The notes: generated from the sequence alone by a model not told the origin. DNA of 12,928 nt from Anaerolineaceae bacterium UBA700 (GCA_002298885.1 DBMK01000105.1:1-12928); one strand, 5' to 3'; positions 4,552 through 12,893 are shown, numbered from the stretch's first letter. Program-made: numbers and translations.

Positions 4552-7509
4552 CTACGCCATAAAAATAAAGCTGACGATTTCGTGCCCTCGGACGGGGAAT
4601 GTTACACTCCCATTCTCTGCAGGCTCGAGCGCTCCCAGCCTTTCCTCCGCTAAGTTCACCCTTTCTACGCTTGCGAAGCGCCGCCAGGGCCGGATGCGCG
4701 CCTCGATCTCTTTCCCTTCCAAGTTGTAACCCCGCACCAGCCAGCCGCGGCCGTCTTCAGCCTGCTTGACCGCGCTGACTACAAATTCGGTCGGCGCGAC
4801 GGTGATGAACGCGCCCTGGGTCGGCAGGCTGCCGGCGTGCAAGCCGGCGCTGACCGCCTGCAGCGGTGCCTCGAAGGCGTAGGCCTCGTGCCAGGCCGAC
4901 AGGCGTTGACCGGCGAGGTGGGGGATGAGGGCGTATTCGAAGCTCCATGCGCCGGGCATTTGCGCCTCGGGCACGGCCAGCGAGGGCGGGCCGGCGTGGC
5001 CTTTGCGGGTGCTAAAATCGTCCCGTGACAGCCAGCCCACGCAGCGCAGCAGGGTCAGCGCAATCTCGGCGCGGCCGTCGGCCCGCTTCAGCACCTCCAC
5101 CTCGGGCAGGCCGCGGTTGGCGACCGCTAATCCCAAGCGGCCATCGTCGATATCCGTGAACGCCCTCTGCGGCACCTCCGGCCTGGGCTGCTCGACCCAG
5201 CTTTCGTCGAAGGCCGGAACGCCGAGCGGCCGCTGCACGACCTCAAAATGGCCGTCGTGCCAGGCCTGCGCGGCGCTGAACGGCGCCGGGAAATGCACCC
5301 GCAGACGGTGGTCGCGCCCCGGGTTGACAACTTCGGTGCGAATATCGACCCGCTCCACGCCGTTGATCAGCGTGGCCCGGCTGGTGATTTGCAGCCGGAC
5401 CGTACTTCCGGCCCGGCTCTTGCGGTTGGGAGCCAGCGCCTCCGGGATGGCAAGCTCGAGGGATAATTCCAAAGTCTGCATTACGGCGCCGCGTTCCACC
5501 CGCACGCCCTTCAGTTTGGCGGTTATCAAGGCATCGTGTTCCGGCGGAGCGTAGTTGTATTCGTCGCCGCAGTCCGCGCCGTCCACGAAGCGGTTGAGGC
5601 CCGGGTAGGCCGCGCCGGAGCGCTTATCCGAAAGGGTGAGCGTCCCATCCGCAGCGCATTCCAGGCTGAAATATTCATTTTCGATGCGGAACGGCGGCTT
5701 GCGCCGGGGGTCGGGGGTCAGCCGGGCGATTGTTTTTTGGACGAACACATTTTGCGCCAGCCGGGCTCCCACCGGCAGCAAGGCCTGCGCCAGCGGGTTC
5801 AGCCTCAGCGGGGCGCTCAGACCGGCGGGCCGGCTGCGTACCCAGAATGTGCGCCAGCCGTGGCCGGGCACGTCCGCGGCGGCAAAAGACAGGCGGGTGG
5901 CGGCTACGGAGCGGGCGCGCACTGCATAGGTCGTGACGGCGGCGTCCTCCAGCAGGGCGGCAATTTCTTTTATGCCGCGCTGCCAGGCGTTCATATCCGG
6001 GGCGCCGCGGTCGCTGAGGGTGACGTGGATGGCGGCCTGGCTACCGGCGCGGTGAATGGAAATATCGCGCAGCACCAACCCCGCCACGTTCCCTTCGAAA
6101 GCCATGCCGACCATGCGCTTGAACTCATTCCGGCCCAGGGTCATGGACACCAGGTCGCGGCTGCCCAGCCCGCCGGTCTGGATGGGCAGCTCGGTCCCTT
6201 TCTCGTCGACCAACGCCAGGGCGCCGCTGCCCGCCGGCAGCTCCAGCGTCAGTTCCACCCCGTCCGTGCGCCTGGTCCCCAGCGGATTGAACACCACCAC
6301 CGCCGCTTCCGTCGTCCGTCCTCCGTTGTCCGTCGTCTGTGGTCTGTCGTCTATCGTCTCGACTTCCCCCGCTATCGCCTCCAGACTCTGCCCCACGATC
6401 CGCTCCGCAAACTGGTCCACCTGGTCGAAGCGGGTGCGCATCTCGGCGTGCACCGGGTCAATCGAGCAGCCGCAGATCGAATCGTGCGGGTGGTTTTCCA
6501 TTAACATCCGCCAGGCCTTGTGCAGCAGCGCCGCGGGATTGCGCAGGTGGCCCGGCGGCGGTTCCTCAGCCCGGGTGAGTTCGGCCCACACGCTGAACGG
6601 CTCGGCCCATTTCTCCAGCAGCGTCTCGCAGGCGCGGTTGCGCTGCTTGATCCACATGCGGGTCGAAAGCACGTTGGGCAGCAGGGGGTGGCGTTTTGGG
6701 CTGCGAAGCTCGCCGTGGACCACCTGCAATTTTTCCGGGTCTACCGAAAGCTGCACGGCCTGGATGAAATCCGCCAGGCTGGAGTGGACCAGGACGTCGC
6801 CGTCCAGGCTGCCCTGGACCGCCGCGATGGCCTGCGAGGTGGCTGGCGAGGGCTCCATGTGGTCGATGCCCCACATCAGCAGGAGGTGCCCGGCGCTGGT
6901 ATGCGGCGCCAGGGCGTCGCGCAGCCGACGCACCTCGGCGCTGAATCGGGCCGGGTCGGCTGGCGGCAGGTCGGCGGCGTTACCGTAACCGTCACGCAGG
7001 TAGGCCATGAATACTCGCGAGCCGTCCGGCGCCTGCCACCAGAACTCGCACGGCTCGTCGGAGAGGCCGCGCTGCACGCAGGCGCTGTGGATGCCGAAGC
7101 CGCGCAGGATTTGGGGCATCTGCCCGATGTGGCCGAATGGGTCCGGGATGTAGCCGACCTGCATCTTGGGGCCGAACTTGCGGGCGGTGCGTTCGCCCTG
7201 AAGCAGGTTGCGGATGGTGGCCTCGGGGCTGACCAGGAACTCGTCCGGCAGGATGTGCCAGGGCCCGATGGTGATGCGGCCCTCCTGGATGCGCCAGCGC
7301 AGCTCTGCCTCGCGCTCCGGGCGCACGTCCAGGTAATCGTCCAGCACGATCGTCTGCCCGTCGAGCATGAAATTGCGGTATCGCTCGTCTTTATCCAGCA
7401 GGTCCAAAAGTCCATCGATAAGGTGCACCAGCCTCAGCCGGAACTGCTGGAAGGTCAGGTACCACTCCCGGTCCCAATGGGTGTGGGTGACGATGTGGAT
7501 GGTGCGCAT
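4552..7509 (-). CDS. GH38 alpha-mannosidase (class II)
   Basis: A 985-residue enzyme hydrolysing terminal alpha-mannosides. The catalytic zinc site and nucleophile are all visible: THWDREW with His11 and Asp13, YIPDPFGH with nucleophile Asp123, and HPHDSICGCS with His342. These are followed by the linker and the beta-rich C-terminal domains typical of GH38 (FNPLGTRRTDGVEL from about 407, ENEYFSLEC in the middle). The length is normal for bacterial members. There is no signal peptide, so it should act in the cytoplasm; mannosylglycerate or phosphomannosyl-glycerate hydrolase activity is possible for this family and cannot be excluded. The ATG immediately follows the TAG of the flippase gene with no spacer, indicating coupled translation in one operon. 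An oddity is a degenerate repeat coding residues 383-400 (rich in D, T, G, R), placed at the boundary between catalytic and C-terminal parts. The family call is secure; the substrate is inferred. Confidence 0.93.
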   Translation of the reverse strand: MRTIHIVTHTHWDREWYLTFQQFRLRLVHLIDGLLDLLDKDERYRNFMLDGQTIVLDDYLDVRPEREAELRWRIQEGRITIGPWHILPDEFLVSPEATIRNLLQGERTARKFGPKMQVGYIPDPFGHIGQMPQILRGFGIHSACVQRGLSDEPCEFWWQAPDGSRVFMAYLRDGYGNAADLPPADPARFSAEVRRLRDALAPHTSAGHLLLMWGIDHMEPSPATSQAIAAVQGSLDGDVLVHSSLADFIQAVQLSVDPEKLQVVHGELRSPKRHPLLPNVLSTRMWIKQRNRACETLLEKWAEPFSVWAELTRAEEPPPGHLRNPAALLHKAWRMLMENHPHDSICGCSIDPVHAEMRTRFDQVDQFAERIVGQSLEAIAGEVETIDDRPQTTDNGGRTTEAAVVVFNPLGTRRTDGVELTLELPAGSGALALVDEKGTELPIQTGGLGSRDLVSMTLGRNEFKRMVGMAFEGNVAGLVLRDISIHRAGSQAAIHVTLSDRGAPDMNAWQRGIKEIAALLEDAAVTTYAVRARSVAATRLSFAAADVPGHGWRTFWVRSRPAGLSAPLRLNPLAQALLPVGARLAQNVFVQKTIARLTPDPRRKPPFRIENEYFSLECAADGTLTLSDKRSGAAYPGLNRFVDGADCGDEYNYAPPEHDALITAKLKGVRVERGAVMQTLELSLELAIPEALAPNRKSRAGSTVRLQITSRATLINGVERVDIRTEVVNPGRDHRLRVHFPAPFSAAQAWHDGHFEVVQRPLGVPAFDESWVEQPRPEVPQRAFTDIDDGRLGLAVANRGLPEVEVLKRADGRAEIALTLLRCVGWLSRDDFSTRKGHAGPPSLAVPEAQMPGAWSFEYALIPHLAGQRLSAWHEAYAFEAPLQAVSAGLHAGSLPTQGAFITVAPTEFVVSAVKQAEDGRGWLVRGYNLEGKEIEARIRPWRRFASVERVNLAEERLGALEPAENGSVTFPVRGHEIVSFIFMA
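6311..6363. repeat. Degenerate GTC/GTCCGTC repeat inside the mannosidase gene
   Basis: About 53 nt of the plus strand consist almost only of variants of GTC, GTCC and GTCTG units (for example GTCGTCCGTCCTCCGTTGTC). It is in frame and adds a stretch rich in D, T, R, G and N to the protein. Similar degenerate tracts occur scattered in Chloroflexota genomes (from memory, not checked). It is not a CRISPR: units are short and have no spacers. Confidence 0.6.
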
Positions 7510-10104
7510 CTAAAGCTTGATCCTCTCTCCGGTCAGCGCCAGGGCTTCGTCCATGGCCGCGCCGCGGATGGTGATGGGGAAGCGCCCGTGCAGCGGGCTC
7601 AGGCGAGCGCCCAGGGCGGTCGAGGCCCAGATGACCCACGCCAGGGGGCGGGCAAAGCCGGTCAGGCGCACCGCATTCTCCAGTTCCCCCAGGGTGGCTT
7701 TATCCCAGCCGCCGAACAGCCCGTACAGGAACATGTACACCGGGAAGGAAGGCAGGATGCCGATAAAGAAGATCAGCACGCTGGTTACCTGCTCGCCCTG
7801 CCAGATCAGCCCGGTCAGCCAGCGCAGCAACAAATAATGCACGGCTCCTGCCAGGAGCGGCGCCGCCAGCGACTGCCAGAAATAGAAGCGCTGCGGGTAA
7901 CAGATGCGGTGGTTGATGAAATAGGCGGCGAAGCCCTTGGCCAGCAGCCCGATGAAATAGGCCGCGATCAGGCCGTAGATCTGGAAGCGCTCCAGCAGGA
8001 ACCAGGCCAACACAATGCGCGTGGCCTGCTCCGAAAAGATCAGGATGGATTTAAGGTAGGGCTTGTTGGCGCCCAACTGCACGTTATCCCCCACCCAGGA
8101 AATGTACTGGATGGCGCCCCACACCGTCAGCGGGACCACGTAACTGGCGGCGCGCCCGAAATCCGGCCCGGAGGCGCCCAGGATGAAGCGGTCCGCTACC
8201 GCCAACAGCACCGCGCAGATGAAGGCGCTGACCGTGCCGCCCCATTTGTACGCCATGACGGAATAATACTGGCTGAGCAGCCGGCGCCCGTTGGAGACGG
8301 CCTCCGAGATGGCGGGCATGGCTCCGTCGAACAGGGTGGTGATGACGTTGAAGGCGAAGATGAAGTTTTGGGCCAGCACCCAGTTGCCCCAGATTTCGGC
8401 GTAGTTGATCAGGCGGATCTGGGTGATCCCGATTTCGGCAGCCTGCCCTACCGACCAGGCCACCGAGCCAAGCATCTCAAACACCCCGAATTTAAAGCCG
8501 GTGCGCACGATGTCCCAATCGAAGTGGGCCAGGAACAACACCCGGGAGTTGTAACCGATGCGCCGGTACAGCCACAGCCCGATCAGGAAGGTGAACAGCT
8601 CGGCGGCATAGGCGGCGATGCCCAGGCCCAGCAGGCCGCCCAGCGTGCCGCCGAACACCGGGTTCGAGCTGCCCCAGGCGAACATCAGGGACACGAACAC
8701 CGGCTGGACCAGCATCGGCATGAGCACGTTCAGGCCCAGGTCCAGGTAGCGCGAGTAATCCTGGCGCTGCAGCCCATTCAAGGTGTGGCGCATCACCTGG
8801 AAGAAGCCGGGGATCTGGATGAAGGTGTGGATGATGATGCTCCAGGCGTACAGGGCGTAGGCCGAATGCGGCAGGACGGTGCTCGAGATGGCGATCACCA
8901 GCGCCACCTGCACAGCCCCCGAGAGTGTCTGCCACCACACGAAGAGCTGCACATACTGGATTCCCTTGCGCGGGTCGTGAACGCGGTATTGGGAAAGGTA
9001 CTTGATGAGGGCAATACTGGTACCCATGTCGAAGAACAGCCAGGCCAGGTTAAAGAACTGGGTCACACGGCCCCAGATGCCTAGCGCCTGGGCCGAAGGC
9101 AGAATATATACCGGCAGGATCAGGTTCTGGTAGACGATAAGCGGGATGAACATGAACAGCCCCAGCGACAGGGCTACCAGGAAGCCGCTCAGGGGCCGGT
9201 GGAAACCGACCTCCTCCCACTGGGTGCTTTCCTCGCGGGCGGCGAATTTACTGCGGTCGGAAACGATCCGCTCCAGCATTTCGGGGTGAGCCACGCTGTA
9301 ACGCCGCACCAGCCAGAAGGCAGCGAACGCGGTGACGATCAGCAGACCCATCAGGGCCAGCAGGGCGTTGCGCTCGGCTTCGTGCGGCACCGGCGAGCCG
9401 GGATAATCGCCGAAGCTCAGCGGGGTACGGCCGGCGGCGCGCATCGCCAGGTGGTAAACCAGGTAATTGAAGTAGCTCCAGTCCTGGAACTGGGTGTTGG
9501 CCGCCCCCAACTGCGGCGAAAAGATGAAGACCTGCCCCTTGCCAATTGTGGCGCTACCCAGGATGACCGAACCGTCCTCGTACCCCACCACCAGCGGCTT
9601 CAGGGCAACCCCATTGATATTCAGACGCTCGCGCACCTGCGGGGCGCTGTTCCAGGCAATCTCATCCACCAGCGGGTCGCTCAGGCCGGCCGGGTTTTCC
9701 AGGCTGACCGGGTCCTGGCGGGATTGCAGGGTTACCGGCGTGCCGAGCAGGCTGCTGGCCCACTGCGGGGTCAGGCTGCTGTCCGGGAGGAGCACCAATC
9801 CGGCGCCGGCCTGCAGCCGTGCCCCAGCAGCAATGGGATCGAGGCCTCCGGCGCCGGCCAGTACAAAGGCCTCCGCCTGCTCCGGCTGGCTGACGCGCTG
9901 CACGAACCCGCCCGCCTCGGCGATCGACAGGGCTTCGCCGACCCCACTTTTCCCCTGCGGCCCGGCATAAAAAATTCGCACGGGCTGCACCGCGCCGCGA
10001 TTGGTCTGCTCTGCCGGCGCGCAGGCGGTCAACAGGAGACTCAATAATATGAAGGTGATATATCTATGAGTGCTGATTCGAGGGAATTTTGCTTTCAAAG
10101 TCAT
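7510..10104 (-). CDS. Lipoprotein-type GATase-like domain fused to a polysaccharide flippase (MOP superfamily)
   Basis: An 864-residue membrane protein in three parts. Residues 1-28 form a lipoprotein-type signal: basic start, hydrophobic stretch, lipobox LTAC with Cys28. Residues about 40-225 look like the non-catalytic class I glutamine-amidotransferase-like domain of BatA-type proteins (AGAGLVLLPDSS near 99-110; GSATIGKGQVFIFSPQL near 183-199). A membrane helix follows at about 246-267, then a 35-residue charged linker and, from about 304, a Wzx/MATE-like flippase of roughly a dozen helices; FNLAWLFFDMGTSIALIKYL (351-370) is typical of the latter. The flippase part would move a lipid-linked saccharide across the membrane; the front domain may sense or bind something outside. 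Directly downstream and coupled is the GH38 gene. The start has no clear ribosome-binding site, but TATAAT ends 6 nt before the ATG, suggesting a leaderless mRNA. The fold of the front domain is inferred from sequence patterns only. Confidence 0.82.
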   Translation of the reverse strand: MTLKAKFPRISTHRYITFILLSLLLTACAPAEQTNRGAVQPVRIFYAGPQGKSGVGEALSIAEAGGFVQRVSQPEQAEAFVLAGAGGLDPIAAGARLQAGAGLVLLPDSSLTPQWASSLLGTPVTLQSRQDPVSLENPAGLSDPLVDEIAWNSAPQVRERLNINGVALKPLVVGYEDGSVILGSATIGKGQVFIFSPQLGAANTQFQDWSYFNYLVYHLAMRAAGRTPLSFGDYPGSPVPHEAERNALLALMGLLIVTAFAAFWLVRRYSVAHPEMLERIVSDRSKFAAREESTQWEEVGFHRPLSGFLVALSLGLFMFIPLIVYQNLILPVYILPSAQALGIWGRVTQFFNLAWLFFDMGTSIALIKYLSQYRVHDPRKGIQYVQLFVWWQTLSGAVQVALVIAISSTVLPHSAYALYAWSIIIHTFIQIPGFFQVMRHTLNGLQRQDYSRYLDLGLNVLMPMLVQPVFVSLMFAWGSSNPVFGGTLGGLLGLGIAAYAAELFTFLIGLWLYRRIGYNSRVLFLAHFDWDIVRTGFKFGVFEMLGSVAWSVGQAAEIGITQIRLINYAEIWGNWVLAQNFIFAFNVITTLFDGAMPAISEAVSNGRRLLSQYYSVMAYKWGGTVSAFICAVLLAVADRFILGASGPDFGRAASYVVPLTVWGAIQYISWVGDNVQLGANKPYLKSILIFSEQATRIVLAWFLLERFQIYGLIAAYFIGLLAKGFAAYFINHRICYPQRFYFWQSLAAPLLAGAVHYLLLRWLTGLIWQGEQVTSVLIFFIGILPSFPVYMFLYGLFGGWDKATLGELENAVRLTGFARPLAWVIWASTALGARLSPLHGRFPITIRGAAMDEALALTGERIKL

Positions 10105-10116
10105 TAATAAATTATA
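10105..10116 (-). promoter_or_regulatory. -10 element next to the flippase ATG, possible leaderless start
   Basis: Minus-strand TATAAT (10116-10111) matches the -10 consensus exactly and is separated from the ATG at 10104 by 6 nt, which places the expected transcription start at the A of the start codon. No good -35 hexamer is seen 16-18 nt upstream. Confidence 0.4.
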
Positions 10117-10280
10117 GAAGCAATTGTCTTAAGGGTGCTTCGCGAAGGGGAGGGTAGAAAACCTTTTGCTGAAGTTTTTGGTGGAGAATTTCGCTAAAAA
10201 CTCCAAAAAAGTATTCTCCCCATCCCTTATGAGCTTTAACAAAAAAACTATAACCTAATCTTTCGTGCATGCTTGCGACA

Positions 10281-10406
10281 CCTGGGGCTAAAGCCGCCAG
10301 GCTACGAGAACCCAAGCCCGCCAAGGCGGGCTGGATAGGCGCGTAACCTTTAAGTCGGCCTTGGCCGACTTGGATTTTTGGCAGCCTGGGGTTTTCAACC
10401 CCAGGC
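10281..10406. repeat. Composite four-hairpin palindromic repeat, copy 2, uninterrupted
   Basis: Four hairpins in the same order as in copy 1. A: CCTGG...CCAGG with inner GGCT/AGCC (10281-10301), followed by the tag GGCTACGAG. B: AGCCCGCC/GGCGGGCT (10315-10332). C: AAGTCGGCC/GGCCGACTT (10352-10371). D: GCCTGGGGTT/AACCCCAGGC (10384-10406). Several differences from copy 1 are paired changes that keep the stems intact. The repeat lies between the divergent flippase and REC-HDOD genes and contains no gene. Confidence 0.75.
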
Positions 10407-10533
10407 GTCTCAGTTGGATAGACCGCTGAAGTCAGGGTGCTAATTTGTTAAAATTCATTAGGGAAAGGGGCTGGGAGGCAGGTCTTCTTAAAAATTTTAG
10501 GCGGCTTTTACCGTAATTCAGGGTCTCATCCTC

Positions 10534-10539
10534 TATAAT
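10534..10539 (+). promoter_or_regulatory. -10 element upstream of the REC-HDOD gene
   Basis: A perfect TATAAT, 20 nt before the ATG at 10560. The expected transcription start is near 10546, leaving a very short leader. No convincing -35 box is seen at the usual distance, and the ribosome-binding site is weak. Confidence 0.45.
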
Positions 10540-10559
10540 CTGATGGGATACCATTCTTT

Positions 10560-11750
10560 ATGCACCATGTTCTGTTTGTCGACGACGATACGGCTGTCCT
10601 GAACAGCATCAACCGCTGGTTTCAAACCCTGCACAACGAATACGAGCTGATTTTCATCAACTCGGGCGATGCGGCGCTCAACATCCTTTCCCAAAGGCCG
10701 GTCGACGTAATCGTGACCGACGTGCGCATGCCGGGCATGGATGGCGTCACCCTGTTGGAGAACGTGCAGAAGCGTTACCCCTCGATCGTGCGCATCCTGC
10801 TTTCGAGCCAGGGCGAGAAGGGCGCCAGCCTGCGCGCCACGCGGGTTGCTCACCAGTTCATCGAAAAGCCGATCTATCCCGAGACCTTCAAAGAGCGCCT
10901 GGCGCGGGCTTGCGAATTGCACTCCTTGCTCTCCGATCCTAACTTGCAGCGCATCGTTTCGCGCATTACCTCTCTCCCCAGCCTGCCTTCGATCTATCTC
11001 GAAATCGTCAAGGAATTGGGCTCGCCCGAGTGTTCCACCAACCGGGTGGGCGAGATCATCGCCGGCGACATCAGCATGTGCGCCAAGGTATTGCAGCTCG
11101 TCAACTCGGCCATTTTTGGCTTGCCGCGCAATGTGTCCGATGCCGGCCAGGCCACCGTGATGCTGGGGATCGAAACCATCCGCGACCTGGTGCTGGGGCT
11201 GAGCATTTTTTCGCAGTTCGATGCACATAAGCTGGAGAAATTCGGCCTGACCAATTTGTGGAAGCACAGCATGGCTGTGGGCACGCGTGCCCGGCAGATC
11301 GCCCGCACCATTTCAGTGGACAAGGTGGTGGTGGATAACACCTTCCAGGCCGGTATTTTGCACGACGTGGGCAAGCTGATTTTGACCGAAAACCTCACCA
11401 GCGAGTATCTGAACGTCCACCGCAGCGCAAAATTAAATGGAATTCCGTTGGTTAAAGCAGAAATGGATAGCTTCGGCGCCAGCCACGCCCAGGTGGGGGC
11501 CTATTTGCTCGGGCTGTGGAATTTCAATCGGGAGATCGTCAGCGCGGCGGCTTACCATCACACACCCTCGGCGGCGCCTCTCGCCGAATCGGCCGTCCTG
11601 GCTGCCGTGCACGTGGCAAACGCCACTGAAACCGCATTTTCACCCAGGTGGGCGGAATGCGCCAGCCAGGTGGACGAGGCTTACCTAGCGAGCCTGTCTT
11701 TGAGTGACTGGGTCGAGGAATGGACCGGCCTGAACCGTTCTTCGGTGTAA
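10560..11750 (+). CDS. Response regulator with HDOD output domain
   Basis: A 396-residue signalling protein. Residues 1-120 form a REC receiver domain: acidic cluster DDD at 8-10, phosphoacceptor Asp54 in VTDVRMPGMDG, switch Ser82/Ser83 in LLSSQGE, and Lys103 in FIEKPI. Residues about 130-335 form an HDOD domain, a member of the HD superfamily, with LPSLPSIYLEI (139-149), KHS (235-237), ILHDVGKL (266-273) and YHH further on. HDOD proteins are generally scaffolds rather than phosphohydrolases and take part in two-component, c-di-GMP or motility-linked pathways; here a sensor kinase is not present in the window, so the input is unknown. The gene is divergent from the flippase operon and convergent with the aminotransferase-like gene. 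All phosphorylation residues are intact, so it is likely a working regulator. Confidence 0.92.
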   Translation: MHHVLFVDDDTAVLNSINRWFQTLHNEYELIFINSGDAALNILSQRPVDVIVTDVRMPGMDGVTLLENVQKRYPSIVRILLSSQGEKGASLRATRVAHQFIEKPIYPETFKERLARACELHSLLSDPNLQRIVSRITSLPSLPSIYLEIVKELGSPECSTNRVGEIIAGDISMCAKVLQLVNSAIFGLPRNVSDAGQATVMLGIETIRDLVLGLSIFSQFDAHKLEKFGLTNLWKHSMAVGTRARQIARTISVDKVVVDNTFQAGILHDVGKLILTENLTSEYLNVHRSAKLNGIPLVKAEMDSFGASHAQVGAYLLGLWNFNREIVSAAAYHHTPSAAPLAESAVLAAVHVANATETAFSPRWAECASQVDEAYLASLSLSDWVEEWTGLNRSSV

Positions 11751-11762
11751 GGAATCCAGCGG

Positions 11763-11781
11763 AGCCGGTTTGCCGGCTTTC
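11763..11781. terminator. Possible bidirectional terminator between convergent genes
   Basis: A 6-bp stem AGCCGG/CCGGCT with a TTTG loop, 13 nt after the REC-HDOD stop and 14 nt before the stop of the convergent gene. The T tract is short in both directions, so it is at best a weak intrinsic terminator. Confidence 0.4.
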
Positions 11782-11792
11782 ATCCAATCAAT

Positions 11793-12893
11793 TTACACCA
11801 AGCCGCCAATGGCCTCCACCAGCCGCTCGATCTGTCCGGCGCTGTGGGTGGCGAAGATGGCGATGCGCAGCGCGCCGCCGGGGGGCGTGCTGGTATAGCC
11901 TCTAACCAAGGTCACAGCAATCCCCTGGGCGAACAAGCCGTCGCGGATGCGCTCCAGGCTGACGCCGGGGCGCATTTCCAGGCAAATGACCGGCGAGGGG
12001 GTGTCCTCCAGTTCCCAACCCAGGGCGAGCAGCCCATCCCGGGCCTGTTTGACGTTGTCCCACAGCCGCCGGCGCAGGTCCGGCTCGGCTTGCGCCAGGC
12101 GCAGGGCGCGCGCCGATGCTGCCGCCACCACCAGCGGCGGCGGGCTGGCGCCGATGCAGACGCCCGAGGCCCGGTCGGCGGCATCGATCCAATCCGCCGC
12201 TCCCCAAACGATCCCGCCGTACCCGCCCAGGGCCTTGGCCAGCGTCGCGCTGGTGCGGCAGCAATCGTCCTGGATGGCGTAATAATCCGGCGTTCCCCGC
12301 CCGTGCGGCCCCAGCACGCCCACGGCGTGGGCGTCGTCCAGGTAGACCTGGCCCCCGTAGCGGCACGCCAGCTCCAGGTAATCGGGGAGGGGGGCGATCT
12401 CGCCCGAGACCGGGAACAGGCCATCGCTCAGCACCAGCGGCCGCTCCCCGGGCAGCAGCTCGCGGCGCAGGCATTCCTCCAGCGCCTCGGGCTGCCGGTG
12501 ATGGAAGACCGTGATCGGTTTGTTGGTGGCGTTGGCCGCGTCCCACAGGCTGAAATGGGCGGCCGAATCGATGAAGATGTGGTCGAAGCGGGCATTTCCG
12601 GCCTGGGCCAGCACCGCCATGCCCATGTACCCGGAGGCAAAGTAAAGCACTTTCTCGGCGCCGAAGAAGGCGCAGGCCGCGCCTTCCAGCTCGTCGTAGA
12701 CCGGGTGCTCGCCGAAACCGCCGCGGGAGGTGGCCGTCGCCAGCCCGTAGCGTTGCAACGCCTCGGCGGCAGCCTGCAGCACTTCCGGGCGGCTCTGCAG
12801 GCCGAGGTATCCCGTCCCCGAAAAATAGTCGAAGGTCTGCCCGTTGAACACCGTCTGCGCCCCGATCGGGCCTTGCATGCGAATTGGATCCAT
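11793..12893 (-). CDS. PLP-dependent alpha-oxoamine synthase-like enzyme (BioF/KBL-type aminotransferase fold)
   Basis: A 366-residue fold-type I PLP enzyme. Numbered from the ATG at 12893, the PLP-binding Asp187 and His189 lie in LDDAHAVGVLG, and the Schiff-base lysine is Lys220 in SATLAKALGGYGG. Family signatures YFSGTGYLGL (23-32), SRGGFGEHPVYDELE (56-70) and ASPPPLVVAAASAR are present. Members condense an amino acid with an acyl-CoA (8-amino-7-oxononanoate synthase, 2-amino-3-ketobutyrate CoA ligase, serine palmitoyltransferase). The segment around DSAAHFSLWDAA differs from the usual HASIxDG of BioF, and no biotin gene is nearby, so the substrate is open. An in-frame GTG at 12911 is an alternative start adding six residues; neither start has a strong ribosome-binding site. 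The gene converges on the REC-HDOD gene. Confidence 0.85.
   Translation of the reverse strand: MDPIRMQGPIGAQTVFNGQTFDYFSGTGYLGLQSRPEVLQAAAEALQRYGLATATSRGGFGEHPVYDELEGAACAFFGAEKVLYFASGYMGMAVLAQAGNARFDHIFIDSAAHFSLWDAANATNKPITVFHHRQPEALEECLRRELLPGERPLVLSDGLFPVSGEIAPLPDYLELACRYGGQVYLDDAHAVGVLGPHGRGTPDYYAIQDDCCRTSATLAKALGGYGGIVWGAADWIDAADRASGVCIGASPPPLVVAAASARALRLAQAEPDLRRRLWDNVKQARDGLLALGWELEDTPSPVICLEMRPGVSLERIRDGLFAQGIAVTLVRGYTSTPPGGALRIAIFATHSAGQIERLVEAIGGLV

Noticed and set aside
6311..6363. Repeat tract considered as a CRISPR
   Set aside because: Units are only 3-7 nt and degenerate, with no spacers, and the tract is in frame within a gene.
6520..9084. Very long plus-strand ORF (854 codons) opposite the flippase and mannosidase genes
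   Set aside because: It runs antisense across two well-supported genes, is dominated by Q, G, A, R and H as expected for the complement of GC-rich coding DNA, and shows no domain motif.
10112..10324. Minus-strand ORF of 70 codons
   Set aside because: It starts within the palindromic repeat, would overlap the promoter of the flippase gene, and has no family resemblance.
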